From Varroa destructor (Eukaryota > Arthropoda > Arachnida > Mesostigmata > Varroidae), in contig NW_019211457.1 in assembly GCF_002443255.2 (NCBI RefSeq), forward strand, positions 15,052,374 through 15,116,373: 64,000 bases of DNA, in the 5' to 3' direction. Positions 12,301-23,600 of the stretch are shown here, piece by piece. Each line of letters starts with the position of its first letter. The stretch's first letter is position 1. Both the position numbers and the translations under genes were made by a program. Below the pieces are notes generated by a model. It was not told the DNA's origin. It ran no database searches and saw nothing but the letters and a program-made list of their open reading frames with translations.

Positions 12301-13957
12301 GATCCAGCTGAACGGCAGCTACAGTAAAGTTCGTTCCTGAAGACGGAGCATTGACCATATAATAGAAGGGGTTAGATGTAGAGATGCATCATTCGAAGTT
12401 TCTTGTTTGGCCAGCGTCTGCGCGCAAATGACTAGACAAAAATAATAACAACGAAAAGCGGTAGCGTTCACGGTCTAATCGTGATGACAGTTTAGCCAGA
12501 AGTAGGCTTTAAACTTTGCTTCATTTAAAGTAGTAGTACGTTTAGTCGGGGTATTGACAATTTGAATCGATAATCTAACAATAGCAGAAAGCCATCAGGA
12601 GCTATTGTACCGGAAATCTGTAAGGCCAAGTGATACCAGTGCGCGCAGCAGTGCATCCCAGCCGCTTTCGCAGCAACGCTGATACGTTGAATGTAGGGAT
12701 GAGAAGAGCGTACATAGCACACTAATTAAGGGTTATTTAGTTTGCTTCATCAGAGTCGTCTCTTTGACTAATTCATTCCGTCTTTCTTAATAAAATAATT
12801 CTGAGATGGTTACTATATGTATAAACTCTAACGTCATCTATACATTAAAAACGTACACACCTATGTGATATATGTGTAGATATCAATAGGTCATTATTAC
12901 TATTAGGTTCTCCAATTCGCCAAAAAGGAGTTTTTATATTTAGTCTGCTACTTTGTAGCGTTACCTCAGTGGATCCTTGTAAACTTAGCGCCTCTACATA
13001 TCGTCATGCGTGCGTTAAATTTCCATTGTCGTCGTCGTCGCCGCCGCTGCTGTTACGCTCAGCCGGAATCGAGAACAGACGCCATAGTCGAGACGCCTTT
13101 CTTTCCGCTGGCTTCAAATCGTTTCTGCACATGAACAGTTTGCTACTGTTTTTTGTCGCATCAATCATAAACAGGTTTAAAACTTATTTACAAACGATCC
13201 CCGATGCCTATGGGGGCCGATTACGCCGCTGACCGTTATAGTCGTAGAAGTGTAATATTCTAAAAGGACTTTCCATCACCTTCCAGTAATACTCGTAGAT
13301 TCGAATGCTTTTCAAAATAGCAACTGGAGTTTCTGGAAAATCGGCGAAATGCACTAGAAGTCTATGAGAAAAATGCAAAGGTTATACAAAATACAGCCTA
13401 TTTTTGCCCCTCGATACACCAGCGACACATACTAATTACATGCAAGAATTTGTGTTCTCGCCTCTTAAAACTTCATCGTCGCTTTGCGTTGGTAAACGCT
13501 TAGTTAGCGTGCATACTATCTATTTAAATGTAGACGTGGAGTAGCCTTTTCGACTTCTTGATAAGTTCTTACGTCTCGTTACGTTAAGAGTAGCACGACA
13601 GGTGCATGGCGCTGAATGTTACGGTGGTTCAAAAGAAGCCCAGAAAGTCATTAAAGGGTTTCTTTCTTTTTAAGATCATTTGTCAAGAACGGCTCCTTCA
13701 AGGGGAAGTATTTTTCGCAAAATTGTGAGTTGGCGCTGCTTGAGATTCCTGTCAATTACTTATATTTAGATATACAAAACGTAGTATGACGCCATGCTTC
13801 AATGAACGAAATTCCACTCGACTTTCCTCAACGTTCCTAGCAAACGCTATCGGGATTTGTCAATGGATTTTAGGCTATGATAATTCCACATAAAGATATA
13901 TGATGGGAATGAGATTTAGGCATTGCAGACGTCTCTAAGATATAATTCGTATGTATC
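9346..13957. other. intergenic, no gene seen
   Basis: AT-rich sequence with scattered short ORFs and no recognisable domain. A short GTC/GCC triplet run sits at about 13028-13048. No transposon ends or RNA genes are seen. Confidence 0.45.
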
Positions 13958-13994
13958 TCAAGGTAAATATATGCCGCGCATATATTTACCTTGA
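13958..13994. repeat. 37-bp near-continuous palindrome (17-bp arms, 3-base loop)
   Basis: The left arm TCAAGGTAAATATATGC (13958-13974) and right arm GCATATATTTACCTTGA (13978-13994) are exact reverse complements around CGC. The loop is too short for an ordinary microRNA hairpin. The length of a perfect match makes pure chance unlikely. Confidence 0.85.
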
Positions 13995-16900
13995 AATAAT
14001 TTCGGAGCCAGTCTTTTCATAGGACGCACAGCTGCCTTTCGTAATGAGTCTGAAGCGGCACTTGGCGAGAAATCGGCTTGAAGGTCCGTCGGAAGAGCTT
14101 TTAGAAGTGGTCTCCTATGTCAATTGATCTCAGGACCTACGTCAACCTACGTTCTTGATACAAGCCATTAGAAGTTACTAATTTATTATCAACGTATCTC
14201 AAACACACTAATTTACTATCTTTACGCATCTATAGTCCATTCTAGCCAATTTTGAAAGGTGCAAAAAACGAATTTGAATTGTTGAAATGAATTGAATATG
14301 ATAAGTAAAGTAGGTGGATTTAGATTTCGGAAGAGCTATCCGGAAATGAAAAATGCAACATCCGAGTGATATACGATGATACAATGCTATCAGGCAGTAT
14401 ACTTTATAATTTTTTCAATTGACAATTTTTACATATTCTAATCTTAATAATGACTAGTCCTGGAGCTTGTATCAAATCTTTTTAATAATAATAATCATAT
14501 TTTTATCGATTTATTACTGCCATACGCTGCCTTCACACTTTACGTCGTCTAATTTTATTAAAAAAATAAAAAAAATTTCTATTTTTGACCAACACGCAAC
14601 CGAACTCGACTTATTCCACAAATTGATTCTGGACAAACTGAATTCAATTTACAGCAAACTCTATGACGGAAACATTCGTCCTACTGATTTTGCAGACAAA
14701 TAATATAAAATAACATCCTCCAATCGACCCATGTCGAAGAGACTAAGATTAAATAGCTAGCAACCGTTGTGATGCTTACATTACGATAGAATCTTATCAC
14801 TGGGGGCCTGGTCATTGGAGCGTGTGATAGGGAAACGTGTTTTATCAGGTGCCTTTGTGGTATAGTAAGCAATCTCAAAGTGGAAATTTAGTGGAATAGT
14901 TTGAGCCGCGTGGAAAAATATTCCGTCCCTACGAAGGTCAACTTGTTAGACCGCAGCTATTCTCACTGCATCGCAGAAGGTGGCGTGCAGTAGCTCAAAG
15001 AATTGCTGTAACAAAAACAGGTTGACACCGTAGGTTATCATCAACTGGGCCTTTCGAAAGCTATACATATGTATATATATATATACCATTAAGCAAACAT
15101 AACTCGACAAGTTGCGAACCACGCTTCGACAGGTTGATGGTGATCAGTTTATATTTATTTTGCCTACATTTTTCTCTTCTGTTACTGTCATATACGTAAG
15201 ATGAAGACCATGTAACTGTTGAGAATTTCTCCCTAACCCTATACATAATAACAGATAATAATAATAGTGATTCAAAGATTGCGGTCGATTTAGCAGAGGC
15301 TCCATGGTTGCGACGTCCCTGTAATGAAATCTTCTAGTTCGGTTTGAATGATATACAGTAGTTGGCGTTTCGAACGTGACTAGAGAATACGTCATTGCTA
15401 GGCGTCAATAATCGTCCTACAGATGTACACCCTTCATTGCTAACTCGTAATTTCGAAAATAGCAACGTTCTCGTGATTTTCGTCCAACGACAATTGCTGA
15501 TCGTAATCTAGAATAAAATTCGCATTGCGGATTATCGACCCTCATATTTATTGTACTTCACTATGAAGTCAACTACGGTTGGCTATCTGCGACACCGTGA
15601 AGCAGGAAATGGATCACCTATAATATAGCTTCAAATATGAATTAGCTCTATTGCACCGCTGTCGTAACGTATGCAAATTCGGTTGACGGTGACGCCTCTA
15701 CATCCACAATGGCTGGCCACACTTGCGTTTCCTTTAGCACCTTGATATGAACCAACTGATGATTGATTCTGCATTACTAGCAATCAGTCATATGTTCTCA
15801 TAGAATAACAAACACACTTGGATTTTCCGATGAAACGGAGTTAGATATTTTTTTTTTCTAGTGGACGATATTCAGCTTCTACTTGCATTGAAAGTATCTA
15901 TCGGTCCATTTAGCTTTAGCTATTTCATTGTTGAGTGACCATTCTCATGGCTGGCATGAAATCTATTGATAAGCAACGAGTATCAATAAGATTATAAGCG
16001 ATATATCCATAGCAGAGTATGTAAACATAAGGTATTTGAAAGCCATGGAAACTGTCATCAAGGCCGTCTAGAAGGGCTCCAAAGAATAGGCATCATTTCT
16101 GCTGACCAGTTCAGACTTAGCGTAGGCAAGCGAGTGGCAGGCTGTAGCTTCCCGAACTTGTTCCGTGGGAGAAGCGCACGAAATTTCATTGCAGATCTCT
16201 TACTTCGTTGAACAGGCCATATCCGACTCAGATTATGAAGTTTGTTTCTCGATGCTTCCGCGAACACCTTCAGCCTAAAGCCGTCCTGTAACAGTACGTA
16301 CGTAAGGCACGTTCACGTTTGCTGATTTGCGGTGATTTCTACTAGGCCGATATTTTGTCTATTAGCAGCATCAAGTTGGAATTAATTTGGCCTCTTATCA
16401 CAGGGCAACATAGGGTGAACAGTCAATACATAGTGCAGATCCTTACACGACGATATTACCCGACTTTCGCGTATCCATCCCCATAAGGACAGCGATATAG
16501 GCAAATGAACGACACTGAATATCGTTTGTAATTCGTGCCATAAGGTTAGCAAAGAAAAAACACGTTATTTTTTTTAGTTTCAAATCTTCCAATTAACCTG
16601 TCGAAAATGAAGGATCAACATGCAATAGATGACTGCTGATTCGGAACATACGAGCAATAAAACTGAAGCAGCAAAAATCTACGAGCGAACAATTAGAGCT
16701 CGGATCTGGAATTCTAGTTATCTGGAAGTTATCATAACAACGCACGATTTGAAGATCAGTTCCAAATAATTGAGTGAATATAATACGATACATGCTATAA
16801 TACCTGCAGGTAAACACTTTAAACGATAAGAACTATTGCTATTTTTTGGCTAAATTACTATTACGTTAAATTCTAAATAAGTTAATTTAGCAGTTACTGT

Positions 16901-18038
16901 TGAGTTGGCCCGTGCAGCTGTCTTAAGACTTGTTGTGTTCTATACGGTTGACAAGATTGTTTAAGGTACATCAAAACTGAAAACATCCAGCAAGTTCTTT
17001 GACAAACATCTTTATTACCGTCGCGGCGCGCAACTTTGTTTAGAAATAAATTTTAAAAAAATTGGCAATATATTTGTATAAAAAATATAGTTCTATTTTT
17101 CGTACTATAATTTTTATGGGTGAACGGAACTGTAAAATGTATTAGCTGCCATTGAAGCTGGAAAGTGCTGAAAAGTGGCGCTAAATTGCGCGCCATAATG
17201 ATTTATCATATAAAGTTACATTCGTATAACTAATATTAGTTCCTCATAACAAACAATAAATGATATCACATAGCTAGCTGCACTGAGTGTTACGATGTGT
17301 CTTTTACAATCCACCCGGACTTCACCTACGTCAGTATACGCTCATGAGGCTCGTCGCGTCCTGTATTTGATCACTGATGCATTTTGATTGACAGGCATTG
17401 TTTGCAACAACAAATTTGTGCCGCATTATCACGCACACAAGCAACACCTAGTGACCGCCGTCGGCGTTCACCGAAAATTGTGACTTTTAAACTCATACTC
17501 GTGCTGGCTGTCTCGGTATAATCTAAATAGTCTCCTCGTATCGCAGATCTCGGCTTAGCAAGCGTTTCCTTCAGATTATTCGGATCGAACCGATACCCTA
17601 CCTGATAGGTGCTTGAAGAAATGCTTCCTAGGGGTTTGTCATAGAAAACCAGTTAAAAACCAACTATCGAAAACAATACACGTTGTTCGATAACTATTTT
17701 AAATTGTATCCTAAATGATTTCGATTACATAAAGCACTGTTATACCACTATATAGATGCTGATGTTATGAGGTCGCGGTGGCGAAAATACTGCTTATTTA
17801 GACATATACATACATACACAAACATACATTTACATTACCCGGGGAAGAACGATCTGACCCCTGCTTGGATCGACAACAGAGACAGTTCCACAAATAGGAT
17901 AAATCTTTCAGTATTTCCCCTACTCATATTCACAACCCTACTAACCCGCCTTGTAGACCCAAATTTCTACAGTCCCCATTCGCGGGCAACATCATTTGCT
18001 CATCTTGCGTATCTGTAGGATTATGTGCCGATTGAGAT
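13995..18038. other. intergenic, one weak short ORF
   Basis: No supported gene. One plus-strand frame at 14467-14703 (78 codons, opening with TTG) would encode a very hydrophobic leader followed by an amphipathic segment (ATELDLFHKLILDKLNSIY); it has no ATG and no known family, so I do not call it as a gene. An (AT)n run is at 15070-15085 and an ACAT-rich run at 17805-17836. Confidence 0.4.
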
Positions 18039-19214
18039 CTAATGGGGGAAATGCTCTTGGAAATGACCCCGCCGCCAGACTTTGCATCGGCCATTTCGAT
18101 GACTGGTTTGATAGAGACGTCTCTTCACCGACGTCTGATTTCCGCTCTTGTTTAACTTCTCGCACAAGCGACACTTCCAGCTGACGCCACGGGCTTGCAC
18201 GCCCCGCCGGTACGACAACGTCCGCCGGAACAGATCGTTGTTTCGAAAACGGTACAAAGCTCTGGCTAGATCTCTTGGATTCGGGTAGTCCGTCGCGACA
18301 ACAAAACTCTCCCGAGGCAGAAATTCTCCATAATCGACGCCACCCCAAAAGATCGGAATAACGTCGTACGGCAGCACATTGCGCAGTTTCTCTGTCACGT
18401 AATCGTTACAAATTGAGTTCTCGAACGCCAGCACAAACCTGTACCTAGGTAAAAACGTGTCCAGACACGCTTTGTGATTGTCTTTCGCGCACTGAATGTT
18501 ACGTGGTGAGCAGGCACCGATTATATCGATGGTGATATAGTTCTGAAGTTCCTCCACGTACGCCATCCGATTACTTGGACCACGACAGTTGCTAACGAAC
18601 CATACAGCAGCCCACGCTTTTTCTTCGGTGCCGGCGCCGATTTCATTGATGGCGGAATCACTTAGGTTGGCAGGTCTACACGTCTCGAAATACGGCACCA
18701 CGATATCATCGGTTCGGCTGTACGTCATCGACCAATTAAATATGCCGTTATAGGCAGGGCTTAGCGTGAAGCTGTTAGGTGGCGATTCCTGATTGTACAT
18801 AATCCAACGCTGCCGAAACCTTCGCGTGGGCGGTAGGTCTGACAAGCTCATGTCTGCCTGGTGAAACACAACGGCATCGGCAGCGTCCACTTCATCACGA
18901 TCGACAGAAAATGCACAGTTAGTGTACGCACACAGCTTCGGATCCACGGGCGAATCGTCAAAAGCTGGGTGATTCTGTAGGTTAAAGTAGGACGTCCACA
19001 AAACGATAGAATAGTTGGCTTGCTGCACAACTGCCGGCTCTACCTGGGCGTCACAAATCGGTAGAGCGTCGAATGAAAATGATCCCCTTCGTGGGATCAC
19101 GTTCATGTAGGTGAACACGAATGAGAAAACAAATAGTCCCAGAAAGGCCGCCGGAATCAGACGTACGAGCCATCGCTGCGCAAGAAACGACTTAACCAGC
19201 ATCGTTATACGCAT
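18039..19214 (-). CDS. GT10 glycoprotein core alpha-1,3-fucosyltransferase
   Basis: A complete 391-codon single-exon frame from ATG at 19214 to TAG at 18039-18041. The frame stays open upstream to about 19290 with no ATG, so I start at the first ATG; an upstream non-coding exon or acceptor near 19286 is possible. The product is a type II Golgi membrane protein: a short tail, a membrane anchor at about residues 17-38, a stem and a catalytic domain. GT10 marks are FNWSMTYSRTDDIVVPYF at about 159-176 and the donor-binding core YRFVLAFENSICNDYVTEKL at about 258-277, followed by PIFWGG and a CxxC near the end (WKCRLCEKL). The family transfers fucose from GDP-fucose; the arthropod core-type members act on the innermost GlcNAc of N-glycans (HRP epitope). 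About 35 mostly basic residues follow CRLCEKL, longer than I expect. The exact linkage is inferred from family only. Confidence 0.92.
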   Translation of the reverse strand: MRITMLVKSFLAQRWLVRLIPAAFLGLFVFSFVFTYMNVIPRRGSFSFDALPICDAQVEPAVVQQANYSIVLWTSYFNLQNHPAFDDSPVDPKLCAYTNCAFSVDRDEVDAADAVVFHQADMSLSDLPPTRRFRQRWIMYNQESPPNSFTLSPAYNGIFNWSMTYSRTDDIVVPYFETCRPANLSDSAINEIGAGTEEKAWAAVWFVSNCRGPSNRMAYVEELQNYITIDIIGACSPRNIQCAKDNHKACLDTFLPRYRFVLAFENSICNDYVTEKLRNVLPYDVIPIFWGGVDYGEFLPRESFVVATDYPNPRDLARALYRFRNNDLFRRTLSYRRGVQARGVSWKCRLCEKLNKSGNQTSVKRRLYQTSHRNGRCKVWRRGHFQEHFPH

Positions 19215-19259
19215 CGTCTCGACCGGTATCTTTGAATTTTTCGTGTCATTCGAGCGCAC

Positions 19260-20556
19260 GGCCCCACAAATAGGAAAACCTAGTCCTGCTTAAAAGTCGG
19301 ATCCCGATAACGAGCCCAGAAAGTTTAATCTAACCTAACAGAAATGGTAAAACCTTACTGGAGCGTAAGCACTTTGCATTTATCCGCGTGTTATTTGGCC
19401 CGGTAGAGATTAAACACCAACACTGGTGGACTACCTAATGTATCAGTTTCTGTACATTATCATCCCTTGATCGATCGTCGTACTTCATTCGGTAGTAACG
19501 ATCCTGAGCTGATCAATCTGCATTTACTCCAGAGCTACCGGCATCGGCGAGGTGGCTGTGATGAGGTCGTTATTTGATTTGCCTCGCTTTTCAAGTCTCC
19601 TACGTCGCCACGCACACACAACCTCCACGGCCTCGTTTCGTCGGGTGATTCTACTCGGCCAGTTCGTCAGCCAGAGTATTATAGTTCAGCACGCTTTCTC
19701 CTGCAAGGGAAATGCACAGACAACGGGGCCGAAGGAACGCGATAGACGCGCGTTCCCCAGTCAGAAACCGACAGAAACAAGACAACTCAGTTAGTTTTCG
19801 AGTGGGAGAGGACGCAACGTAAATATTGCGCACTGCAACAGCAGCAGCAGCAGCGTCAACGACTATGAGGACATTGGTTGACTACAGAAAAGACAGAAAA
19901 GGAAACGCTGCCAGCTGTCGGTGATAGTTGGAACGGTCACGGCAGCATGGACGACCAGCTTTTGCAGTGGTACACACATGAGATATATATCTAGCTATCG
20001 AGACTGATACTAGCGAGAGCTACACTACGGCGAAAGGAGTTATTTCTGTTGTTGTTATTGTTTATAGAGAAGCTGTGCTTTTTGCCGCTAACTTTGTAGA
20101 AGTTTATGGACGATGTTGTTGTTGATAGTGGGATCGTATGCTATGGTGGATGTCCATCGAGTTAATCCACGACGTAAGTCCTATGTAGCTCACCCGGAAA
20201 GCTGGTCGATGCGGCAGCCATCTATAACCATGTTTTTGCATTAGATTCTAATATGATCAGTGGTACCATTACAATTATTGTGATATTCCTGCTACTATTA
20301 TCGTTACACGTTCAGCAGTCACCAGTTGTCGGAGCTAAACCGAACAAAAAAGGAATCTTTGAGAGTTAACATAGTTTAGACTTATCAGATGTGATCAGGT
20401 TAGCACTGACTTAAACACGAACGCCCATCTGAGAAAAAAAAAAAGTGACTCACCACAAAAAAGTGACATGATTAATGACATTCATTGACGGCGTCGTCCT
20501 TTTACGCATGTATTTGAGGCAAAGCTCTAATCAATCTTTCCTTTTTTCCCTCCTAG
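19260..20556. other. upstream of the fucosyltransferase; possible promoter or 5' UTR region
   Basis: This stretch is richer in CpG than its surroundings at about 19540-19970 and carries a CAG run at 19841-19855. On the plus strand a consensus splice donor (GAC|GTAAGT) lies at 20174. I see no conserved protein. It may hold divergent promoter or untranslated exon sequence, but this is inference. Confidence 0.3.
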
Positions 20557-20686
20557 GCCAGGTGGAGATTCAGGCCAATCCGTCTGCTATGTTGGTTGGC
20601 CCACCTATCTGCTAGTGGTTCTGGTTGTTGTTGTACTAGTAGTCGTCATTATAGCTGTAATAGGTCCGGTTTTAATCCTTCATTAA
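20557..20686 (+). other. possible terminal exon encoding a C-terminal membrane anchor
   Basis: A strong pyrimidine tract and acceptor (CTTTTTTCCCTCCTAG) ends at 20556. Immediately after it one frame, from 20558 to TAA at 20684-20686, reads a short polar segment and then about 25 hydrophobic residues (LLVVLVVVVLVVVIIAVIG). That is what the last exon of a tail-anchored or type I membrane protein would look like. No matching upstream exon was found: joining to the donor at 20174 puts this frame behind a stop codon. GTT/GTA triplet enrichment could create the Val run by chance. Confidence 0.2.
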
Positions 20687-23600
20687 ACAAGCACATACAT
20701 AGACAGGTCAAAGACACATGGGTTTGTTTAGCACGTCACAACGAAATTGTCTAAAAAGTCTAGCATAGAATGATAACATGGTGGGTACCAGAATCTGGTG
20801 TGACGTGCAGAGCCAAAGACAGAAACACTTTGAAGTTATGCACGCGCAGAACCATCTTGGATACTACATCAATACGACTACATACTACCTCGCGCCATGC
20901 GAAGTGATATCTGCCAAGGTATATCTACGCCAAACTACCCAGTACGCTGAAAGTTAAATTGCAAAAAAAAACACCTACAATGATCTTTAAGTACAGCCCG
21001 TACACACAACGTAGGTATATACTCACAGTGGGTGAGCGGGTACAACAAACATGAACGATAATGTAATGAGAAACAATGTACATTGCCTCTAGCAAAGCAA
21101 TCCGCACAAACACGCTTGATCATCTTAGCTCGTCAATTTTCTGTATTCTCTGATTGCCAAAAGTAAACAGATCTTCAGCCGATAACAGACTGCATACGAA
21201 AGGGCGACCAATCACCGATTCTGATGGATGAGCTGACTAAATGCACTGACTGGTCACCGAGACTCAACAGCAGCAGCAGCAGTAACCACAACAACAACTT
21301 TAGCAACAGATGGGCAGTTCGTACACCTCAGATCTATGCGAGCTTAGCCTATACGACTAACAGGAATACGATTTCCAATGTTAGAATACTAAAAATAGAG
21401 CGGTAAACAATGGCCTCCATCGGAACTCATCTAATGTCTCGGAAGTCCATACCCCGCTGATGAAAGTCGCAAGGAGCTTCGTCACGAGCGGCACCCGCTA
21501 AAGCATCGAGACAAAATCACTTACCGAAAAACAATGAAAGAATGCAAAGTACGTAATTATGGAAAATGTATCGTCACAGCGTAGAGAGAAAATTTGCTCA
21601 CGATGCTGGACTGGGTTGGGCTACGACTCGGCTCTACGTTCATTTGGAACCAGCCAGGACATTCATTCAGAGATATTATTGATCAGGCAAGCAGGCTACC
21701 ATTAATATTAGAGAAGCAGCAGGTCTAATTACCGGTAAAAAATGTTAATACAATATATTCTAACGAAATTATTATAACTTCAATTGTTGTTTGCATCTAA
21801 TTAGCAATTAAATTGCAATAAAGCCTGCGTGTAACGCCTTTCGCGTACCGTTCCGCTCAGTACTTACATACTGCTGTTGAGAGCGGGCTGTTAATTCACA
21901 AATTTCAAAAGATATTTCATTTTGTATCATTCAGCTCATCCTTATTCGATTGCAGCCCTTAAACCCTCCAGGATCGTCGGTTTTCTGGCATAGACTTTAG
22001 CCCCAAAAAAAGCCTACAAAAAGCCAGTCACGTTAGATCTTACGTTATTAGGCCAGATTACGTTAGATAGGGAAGGAATTTCTTCTTTTCGGGGGGCCAA
22101 CCCATTCGTTTGGGAAATTTTCGTTTTCCTCGTTCGCAGTTTTCTAAATGCCATTCGTAAAATGATTTACTTCGGTGTAAATTATCGATAATATCTGGCA
22201 TTGTTGAAATGTAAGTTTTTTTTATTGAGAACGTTTTAAAATGCAGTTACAACTTAATTTTCTAATGCCAAGCTCACGATTTGGCTGCTTTCTAAATTTT
22301 CGCTAAAATTTCGCTAATACTCTGCAGCTTTTTGTTGCGTGGTGAAGTTCAGTGATACTTTTTGCCTTCCGTATAATGCCTCCTGAAGAGTTTCGTCCGT
22401 TTCAAACTTACATTTTATCCGATTAATTGTAAGCAGCGAAGGTGCATCTGCACAAAATTTCCGCGATATCGTATTTGTGTTTCTGCTACGTTTTCAAGCT
22501 TCCAAAAACCTGTTTTTTGTTTAATTCAAAATTTAACCTTGCTTATTTCCATTTTTAAAAGTAAGTGCGGCAGCAGCAGTCACCGTAAAATTGGGGAGAG
22601 GTTATATTATACCACTTAGCATTAACTATAACAGCTTCTACGACATATTCAACGAAGCCTAAACAAACTTACGACAGAGGACCAAGTGGATGGACATTAA
22701 CAGAGAGCACAATTAGATGGTCAAGCAGTACTATTTCCGACAAGCAAGTTCGTAATATCTCTTTGCATTGATATTTTTTCATAGTCACCAGCTGATAATG
22801 AACGTTATCGGATCGGAAATTCATTGAGAGAGGACATCTTCAACCAAAGTGTATGTGAACGACATAAAACTTTTCTGTATTATGATAAAGTATGGCCATA
22901 TTTATCGGTTAGATTTCCAGAACCAAGTTCTAGCGGCAAAAAAACATTATTTCAACGAGTATATATGTAGAAAAAAAGAACTCAATGCACGAATAAGCGG
23001 TCTTGAAAGATGACAGGCGCTGTTACTGCCAGTCAACAAACGTCTCTTCGACAGGTCCGTTAAAGTTTTCTATTAGATCCTGAAAAATATTATATGGATC
23101 AGATAAATGAGGAAGTCTTCTATTATCGTATAACGAAGTGCTGAGAAATAGGTAAAGTAACGCGTTGAGCGCTTGATGGCTGCTGGCGTCGAGGAGTATT
23201 CAGCTCTCTTTTGCCGATTTTGTGAGCATCAACAACAAAGTGTTCTACTACGCTGTGATCTTGTTGTTTATTGGACTTTCCCAAAATCATTAAGATCGTA
23301 CGTCTATCAACAGACCAAGCAACTTCGCAAAGATACAAAATGGAAAGCAAGTTGACGTAAATGAAATTACGGCCTTATACTGCAAACTCAACGAGATCCA
23401 TTGTTAAATAATAGAATCGTCAATGATAATAGTTATAACAATACTAATCGTCACGACCGATCCAAACTTACGCACACCTGCTCATCATCATCTACTCAAG
23501 TCAATATGTACTCTAAACCGGTGTCGCTGGCGCCGTTTTTTTGCGAAAACAAAAAAGGAGAACAAAGTAAATCTATCAAGCGCAAATTCTAGGTAACGAG

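Noticed and set aside
15228..15242. Telomere-like CCCTAACCCTA and similar CCTAACCTAA strings (also near 19328 and 29103)
   Set aside because: Only one or two units each, not arrays.
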